From F23-B02 sp963610045 (GTDB lineage Bacteria; Bacillota; Clostridia; Oscillospirales; Oscillospiraceae), in assembly GCA_963610045.1 (NCBI GenBank), contig CAVDMS010000004.1, positions 1 through 51,476 of the forward strand: a stretch of DNA of 51,476 bases, given 5' to 3'. The notes under the pieces are model-generated. The model searched no databases, was not told where the DNA came from, and saw nothing but the letters and a program-made list of their open reading frames with translations. Position 1 is the first letter of the stretch. Every line of letters starts with the position of its first letter. The position numbers and the translations under genes are program-made. Shown here piece after piece: positions 47,628 through 51,476 of the stretch.

Positions 47628-48355
47628 TTTTTAACTCCTCCGAAGCGTCTGTCTCTGTGATTATACGCTTCTATCGCCTTGTCGATGTCCTCCGGCGTGA
47701 AGTCCGGCCAGAGGACGTCCGTGTAGTAAAATTCCGAGTATGCGCACTGCCAAAGCAGGAAGTTCGACAGGCGATACTCCCCGCCGGGTCTTATGAGCAG
47801 ATCGGGGTCGGGGATGCCTGCGGAGTACATATAGTCCGAAAAGCTCTCCTCGGTTAGCTCACCCGCCTTGCCCTGCGCATAGTCCTGAGCATAGCGCTGT
47901 GCGGCACGGACTATCTCCGCCCTGCCGCCGTAGTTTATGCATACGTTTGCCTGAAAGCCCTCGATGCCCTGCGATATCTCGTCGGTCCTTGCGATAAGCT
48001 CACGCAGGGAGGGACTGAGCCGTGACACGTCGCCGAAAACCTTCAGCCGTATCTGCTTTTTCTGCATATCACGAATCGCCTCGTGCAGGTACTTGTCAAG
48101 CAGCTTCATAATGCCCTTGACCTCGTCCTCCGGGCGCTTCCAGTTCTCGGTCGAAAAGGCGTACACCGTCAGGTACTCGACGCCGATCTCCTTGCAGTAG
48201 GTCGCAATGCTTCTGAAGGTCTCGGAGCCTGCCAAATGTCCGGCCTTTCTGGGCAAAGCGCGCTTTTTCGCCCAACGGCCGTTGCCGTCAAGTATGATGG
48301 CAATATGGCGGGGAATCTGCTTCCCCGCCTCATTTTCCTTGATTTTTGCAGCCAT
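47624..48355 (-). CDS. uppS: Undecaprenyl diphosphate synthase (isoprenyl transferase)
   Basis: Makes the C55 lipid carrier for peptidoglycan. PRHIAIILDGNGRWAKKR contains the catalytic Asp and the substrate motif; LTVYAFSTENWKRPEDEV, NVCINYGGRAEIVRAAQ, and IRPGGEYRLSNFLLWQCAYS followed by the WPDF motif complete the cis-prenyltransferase signature. 243 residues is normal. It starts two bases before the frr coding end, in the standard pyrH-frr-uppS order. Confidence 0.97.
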   Translation of the reverse strand: MAAKIKENEAGKQIPRHIAIILDGNGRWAKKRALPRKAGHLAGSETFRSIATYCKEIGVEYLTVYAFSTENWKRPEDEVKGIMKLLDKYLHEAIRDMQKKQIRLKVFGDVSRLSPSLRELIARTDEISQGIEGFQANVCINYGGRAEIVRAAQRYAQDYAQGKAGELTEESFSDYMYSAGIPDPDLLIRPGGEYRLSNFLLWQCAYSEFYYTDVLWPDFTPEDIDKAIEAYNHRDRRFGGVKK

Positions 48356-48356
48356 A

Positions 48357-48908
48357 TCAGATCTCGAAAAGCTCTTTCTCTTTCTTATCGGTTATGACGT
48401 CTACTTCCTTTATATAGTCGTCGGTGAGCTTCTGAATGTCCTTCTCGATGTTCTTGTAGTCGTCCTCGGTGATCTCGGACGCCTTCTGCTGCTTCTTGAA
48501 TTTGTCGATGGCGTCGCGGCGGATGTTGCGGACTGCGACCTTTGCCTCCTCGCCGTACTTCTTGACCTGCTTTGCAAGCTCCTTACGGCGCTCCTCGGTG
48601 AGTTGGGGGAACACGAGGCGGATGACTCTGCCGTCGTTCTGCGGATTGATGCCGAGCTCGGAGGCGAGTATCGCCTTCTCGATGCCCTTGAGGACGCTTG
48701 CGTCCCAAGGCTGGATCATAAGCGTGCGGGGGTCGGGAACGGAAACGGACGCCACCTGCTGGATGGGAGTGGGTACGCCGTAGTATTCTACGCTGATCTG
48801 ATTGAGTACGGCAGCGTTTGCTCTGCCCGCTCTGACCGCCTCAAGCTGCTGAGAAAGCACCTCGGTGGTCTTCTTCATTTTGCTTTCAAATTCGGGATAG
48901 TCTGACAT
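48357..48908 (-). CDS. frr: Ribosome recycling factor
   Basis: Splits post-termination ribosomes together with EF-G. 183 residues with the usual blocks: MKKTTEVLSQQLEAVRAGRA, VEYYGVPTPIQQVASVSVPD, RTLMIQPWD, RLVFPQLTEERRKELAKQVK and NIRRDAIDKFKKQQKASEIT. Two-domain L-shaped protein, normal length. The ribosome site AGGAGGTAATATC precedes the ATG. Confidence 0.98.
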   Translation of the reverse strand: MSDYPEFESKMKKTTEVLSQQLEAVRAGRANAAVLNQISVEYYGVPTPIQQVASVSVPDPRTLMIQPWDASVLKGIEKAILASELGINPQNDGRVIRLVFPQLTEERRKELAKQVKKYGEEAKVAVRNIRRDAIDKFKKQQKASEITEDDYKNIEKDIQKLTDDYIKEVDVITDKKEKELFEI

Positions 48909-48931
48909 GATATTACCTCCTGATTTTCAGT

Positions 48932-49645
48932 TTATTTTGTTACCGTAGTACCGACGTTCTCACCGCACAGCACCTTAACGATGTTGTCGGGGTCGGCAAG
49001 TGCGAAAACGATGACGGGAATTGAATTGTCCATTGCAAGGCTCGTTGCGGTGCTGTCCATGACCGCAAGGCGGCGGGCAAGCACCTCGTCGTAGCTGATG
49101 CTGTCAAACTTGACGGCGGTAGGGTCAAGCCTCGGATCGGCGGAGTACACCCCGTCGATGTTCTTTGCGAGCAGTATCGCATCGGCACCGATCTCGGCGG
49201 CACGAAGCACCGCTGCGGTGTCGGTCGAGAAGAAGGGGCAGCCGGTGCCGCAGCCGAACAGGACTATGCTGCCCTCTTCGAGCTTGCGCACGGCAACGGC
49301 GGTGTTGTATCTCTCGCCGACGCCCTGAATGTCGATCGCAGTCTGTATCTCGGCTGCGGCGCCAATCCTGCGGAACACGTCCGCCACGGCAAGGCAGTTC
49401 ATTGCGGTGCCGAGCATACCCATCTTGTCGGCGGAGACTCGCTCCACCTTGCCCGCTCCGTCCTTCACGCCACGCCAGAAGTTGCCCGCTCCGATGACGA
49501 TGCCGACCTCGACGCCCATTTCGGTGCAGCGCTTAACGGTCTCGCACACCTTCGTCACGAAGTCGAAGTCAAAGCCGGTCTTATTGCTTCCGGCAAGCGC
49601 CTCGCCGCTTATTTTAATAAGTACACGTTTATAAATCGGTTCCAT
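48932..49645 (-). CDS. pyrH: UMP kinase
   Basis: Phosphorylates UMP to UDP; an amino-acid-kinase-fold hexamer, regulated by GTP and UTP in relatives. RVLIKISGEALAGSNKTGFD, VGIVIGAGNFWRGV, MGMLGTAMNCLAVADVF and FGCGTGCPFFSTDTAAVLRA are diagnostic; AKNIDGVYSADPRLDP follows. 237 residues is normal. First housekeeping gene of the run; rpsB-tsf, its usual upstream neighbours, are replaced by an EamA transporter. Confidence 0.97.
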   Translation of the reverse strand: MEPIYKRVLIKISGEALAGSNKTGFDFDFVTKVCETVKRCTEMGVEVGIVIGAGNFWRGVKDGAGKVERVSADKMGMLGTAMNCLAVADVFRRIGAAAEIQTAIDIQGVGERYNTAVAVRKLEEGSIVLFGCGTGCPFFSTDTAAVLRAAEIGADAILLAKNIDGVYSADPRLDPTAVKFDSISYDEVLARRLAVMDSTATSLAMDNSIPVIVFALADPDNIVKVLCGENVGTTVTK

Positions 49646-49665
49646 ACGATCTCCCTTTCGCAGTC

Positions 49666-50580
49666 TTAAATATCAAGAATACCCAAAATTACTATACCCG
49701 CAACGACAAGCAGTATAGACCCGTAGTGCTTTATCGAAAGCTTTTCCTTGAGGAATATCCTGCTCCAAAGCACCGATGCAACGCAGTAGGCGGATATGAT
49801 GGGCGCCGCAAGCGCCGCATGCTTCGTGTCGGCAAGGGCATATATATACGCAAACTGTCCCGCCGTCTCGCAGATGGCGCCCGCATACTTCGGCGCTTCC
49901 TGCTTCGGCAGCAGCTTCTGCTTCTTAACGCCGAGAACGTAGATCGCACAGACTATGCCGACCGCCAAAAACGTAAGCTCGTATGCGACATTGGCGGAGT
50001 CCTCGTCGAGGGTCTCAAGCACGATGGTGTCGGCAAAGGTGCCGAGTGCGTCAAGCAAACAGTAGATTATCGGCAGCAGTATCGCAATAAAGCTCTTTGC
50101 GTAATGATGATTGCTCGCATCCTGCCTTGCACGGCGAAGCTCGTCGTCCTCCCTCGCCTCGGTGATGCCGAGAGCCACAACGCCCACGCACACCAGTGCG
50201 ACCGCCGCAATTGCGGCAGGCGGCAGCTCGCCGAAGCCTCGTGTCGCAAATATCAGTATCGCCACGACCGCACCGGAGCTGTTGCATATCGGTGACGAGA
50301 TCGAAAGCTCGATGTACCGCAGTCCGACGTAGCCTATCGCCATCGATACGATGTACAGCATCGACACTGGCAGGTATGTAAGTATAACGTCTCCGTTTAT
50401 CTCGGTACCGCCGACGAATATCTCATAGGCGGCATGTATGCCCATCACGAGTCCGACCGCCATGACCATCTTCAGGTGGCTGTATTTATCCTTGGCGTCC
50501 TGACAGCCGATTTTTGAAAACAAGTCCGAGCCGCTCCAGCACAAAAGCGCTATCACGGCAAAGCCAAACCACATACGCAT
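49666..50580 (-). CDS. EamA/DMT-family transporter (304 aa)
   Basis: A drug/metabolite transporter-type membrane protein with about ten helices in two repeats. It begins MRMWFGFAVIALLCWSGSDL; the first repeat ends near MAIGYVGLRYIELSISSPIC and the second near APIISAYCVASVLWSRIFLK, both typical EamA endings. A cytoplasmic acidic/basic loop (EAREDDELRRARQDASNHHY) separates the halves. Substrate unknown. It lies 20 bases upstream of pyrH on the same strand, so its promoter probably drives the housekeeping run. ATG 50580 has AGGAG four bases upstream; a second in-frame ATG lies six bases on. Confidence 0.88.
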   Translation of the reverse strand: MRMWFGFAVIALLCWSGSDLFSKIGCQDAKDKYSHLKMVMAVGLVMGIHAAYEIFVGGTEINGDVILTYLPVSMLYIVSMAIGYVGLRYIELSISSPICNSSGAVVAILIFATRGFGELPPAAIAAVALVCVGVVALGITEAREDDELRRARQDASNHHYAKSFIAILLPIIYCLLDALGTFADTIVLETLDEDSANVAYELTFLAVGIVCAIYVLGVKKQKLLPKQEAPKYAGAICETAGQFAYIYALADTKHAALAAPIISAYCVASVLWSRIFLKEKLSIKHYGSILLVVAGIVILGILDI

Positions 50581-50605
50581 ACATCTCCTATATTAAATCT
50601 AAAGT

Positions 50606-50634
50606 ATTTTACCACATGAGCGCATATTTGACAA
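50606..50634 (-). promoter_or_regulatory. Sigma-A promoter upstream of the EamA-pyrH operon
   Basis: Minus strand: -35 TTGTCA (50629-50634), 17 bp, -10 TAAAAT (50606-50611). Confidence 0.65.
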
Positions 50635-50641
50635 TTGCCAA

Positions 50642-50674
50642 ATGACAAAATATGCGGAGCAAAACGACTATAAT
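50642..50674 (+). promoter_or_regulatory. Candidate spoIIGA promoter with long spacer and -10 next to the ATG
   Basis: -10 TATAAT at 50669-50674 is a perfect consensus seven bases before the spoIIGA ATG. No -35 lies at 17 bp; ATGACA at 50642-50647 lies 21 bp away. The Bacillus spoIIG promoter is known to have a similarly over-long (22 bp) spacing and to need Spo0A. TGACAAA at 50643-50649 resembles a Spo0A box (TGNCGAA) with one mismatch. Confidence 0.5.
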
Positions 50675-50681
50675 TTTTTAC

Positions 50682-51473
50682 ATGGAAACCATCTACATAG
50701 ACCGCCTGTTTGCGCTCAATTTCATAATCGACTACCTCATACTGCTCGGCAGCGCACGCATTTGCGGCATTTTCATGCGAAGGGGGCGTTATTTGCTCGC
50801 AGCGGCGCTCGGCGGCGTCTATGCCGCCGTCGCCGTGCTGCCGGGCATGGCGCTGCTTTCGTCCACACCCATGAAGCTGCTTTTCGCCGTTTTGATGTCG
50901 CTCATCGCCTACCTCGGCGAAAAGCGCTTCCTGCGCTGTCTTTTGGTGTTTCTCGCCGTGTCCGCCCTGTTCGGCGGCGCACTGTGGGCGCTTTCCTTAA
51001 ACGGCAGTACAGGTGCGTATCTTCCGCTGTCGTTTACGACGCTGCTCGTGTCCTTCCTCATCATATACGCTCTGCTGAGCCTTTTGTTCCGTCGCAGTAT
51101 GAAGGCTGCCGAAAAGCGCATTTCCGAGGTGCTGGTGCGGCACTGCGGCAAGGAGGTGCGCTTTAAGGCGCTGCGTGACAGCGGCAACAGCCTGTGCGAC
51201 CCGATAAGCGGTGCCGGGGTCATCATCATATCGCCGGAGCTTGCGCTGCCGCTTTTCGGTGAGCAGGACTGGGCAAGCCCCGCCGATGCGGTGACGAAGC
51301 TCCCCGGCATGAGGCTCATCCCCTACAGCGCCGTCGGGACGGAAAGCGGGCTTCTTGCGGCATTCAGACCCGACCGTTTGGAGCTTGACGGCGCTCCCTG
51401 CGACAGCATGGTGATCGCAGTTTCCCCGGTGAAAATACAAGGCGACGGCTATCTCGCCGTCGCTCAGGAATAA
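50682..51473 (+). CDS. spoIIGA: Sporulation sigma-E processing peptidase SpoIIGA (263 aa)
   Basis: A membrane aspartic protease that removes the pro-sequence of sigma-E in the mother cell after septation. The N-terminal half has five membrane helices beginning METIYIDRLFALNFIIDYLI, the classic start of the family. The C-terminal domain carries RFKALRDSGNSLCDPISG, the DSGN catalytic motif, and the later MRLIPYSAVGTESGLL. Length is normal. The ATG at 50682 matches family starts but has no Shine-Dalgarno; an in-frame ATG at 50652 also lacks one. sigE is expected just beyond the window edge. Its presence is the best evidence for an endospore-forming lineage. Confidence 0.93.
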   Translation: METIYIDRLFALNFIIDYLILLGSARICGIFMRRGRYLLAAALGGVYAAVAVLPGMALLSSTPMKLLFAVLMSLIAYLGEKRFLRCLLVFLAVSALFGGALWALSLNGSTGAYLPLSFTTLLVSFLIIYALLSLLFRRSMKAAEKRISEVLVRHCGKEVRFKALRDSGNSLCDPISGAGVIIISPELALPLFGEQDWASPADAVTKLPGMRLIPYSAVGTESGLLAAFRPDRLELDGAPCDSMVIAVSPVKIQGDGYLAVAQE

Positions 51474-51476
51474 AGG

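Noticed and set aside
50628..50635. TTGACA upstream of spoIIGA as its -35 box or a first Spo0A box
   Set aside because: It is 35 bp from the -10 box, too far for a -35, and it is explained by the -35 of the divergent EamA promoter on the other strand.

Overview
The window looks like chromosome from an anaerobic, endospore-forming member of the Clostridia, most likely Oscillospirales/Ruminococcaceae-like, with fairly high GC for that class. This is an inference from gene content: spoIIGA (sigma-E processing protease), a Gram-positive PolC replicase, the MurT/GatD cell-wall pair, the MEP isoprenoid genes ispG and dxr, acetate kinase, 4Fe-4S flavoproteins without respiratory genes, and Gram-positive type sigma-A promoters and Shine-Dalgarno sites.

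Layout. 1-3000 is a small accessory patch: the tail of an unrecognised gene, an XRE regulator, a two-gene membrane/zinc-ribbon operon, and an IS30-family element sitting at the stop codon of the zinc-ribbon gene. A tRNA-Arg(CCG) follows. 3.1-5.5 kb is a LysR regulator divergent from an NhaC-type antiporter. 5.5-9.8 kb is feoA-feoB-FeoB-associated protein plus a DUF4127 lipoprotein. 9.8-11.9 kb is murT-gatD, whose glutaminase subunit appears to have lost its catalytic residues. 12-16.4 kb has a secreted beta-propeller protein, then tmcAL and ackA back to back. 16.4-20.3 kb is a copper-type P-ATPase, a fused HMA-SafE membrane protein and an unknown membrane protein behind a strong promoter with a palindrome. 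20.4-25.3 kb has an M3 peptidase lipoprotein, trmO, a two-gene ABC exporter and an EFR1-type flavodoxin/ferredoxin. 25.5-28.6 kb is a 914-residue iron-sulfur flavoprotein with a HypA-like protein. 28.7-35.4 kb carries a DUF4015 protein, rpiB, guaB and the coupled thiN-mnmG-mnmA operon. 35.5-40.3 kb is an envelope island: a kinase-like/C-type-lectin transmembrane protein, a LytTR regulator with a LiaF-like protein, and divergent PadR-DUF1700-DUF4097. 40.4-50.6 kb is the housekeeping run (EamA transporter)-pyrH-frr-uppS-dxr-rseP-ispG-polC on the minus strand. The window ends with spoIIGA.

How genes work together. Four tRNA-modifying enzymes are present (TmcAL, TrmO, MnmA, MnmG); MnmG and MnmA act on the same wobble uridine and are translationally coupled. 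uppS, dxr and ispG supply undecaprenyl phosphate for the wall on which MurT/GatD would act. ackA and tmcAL, which make and use acetate, share a divergent promoter region. The most unusual items are the kinase-like/lectin fusion, the GatD homologue without catalytic Cys and His, the 21-bp-phased repeats beside the LytTR gene, and a spoIIGA -10 box so close to the ATG that the transcript may be leaderless.
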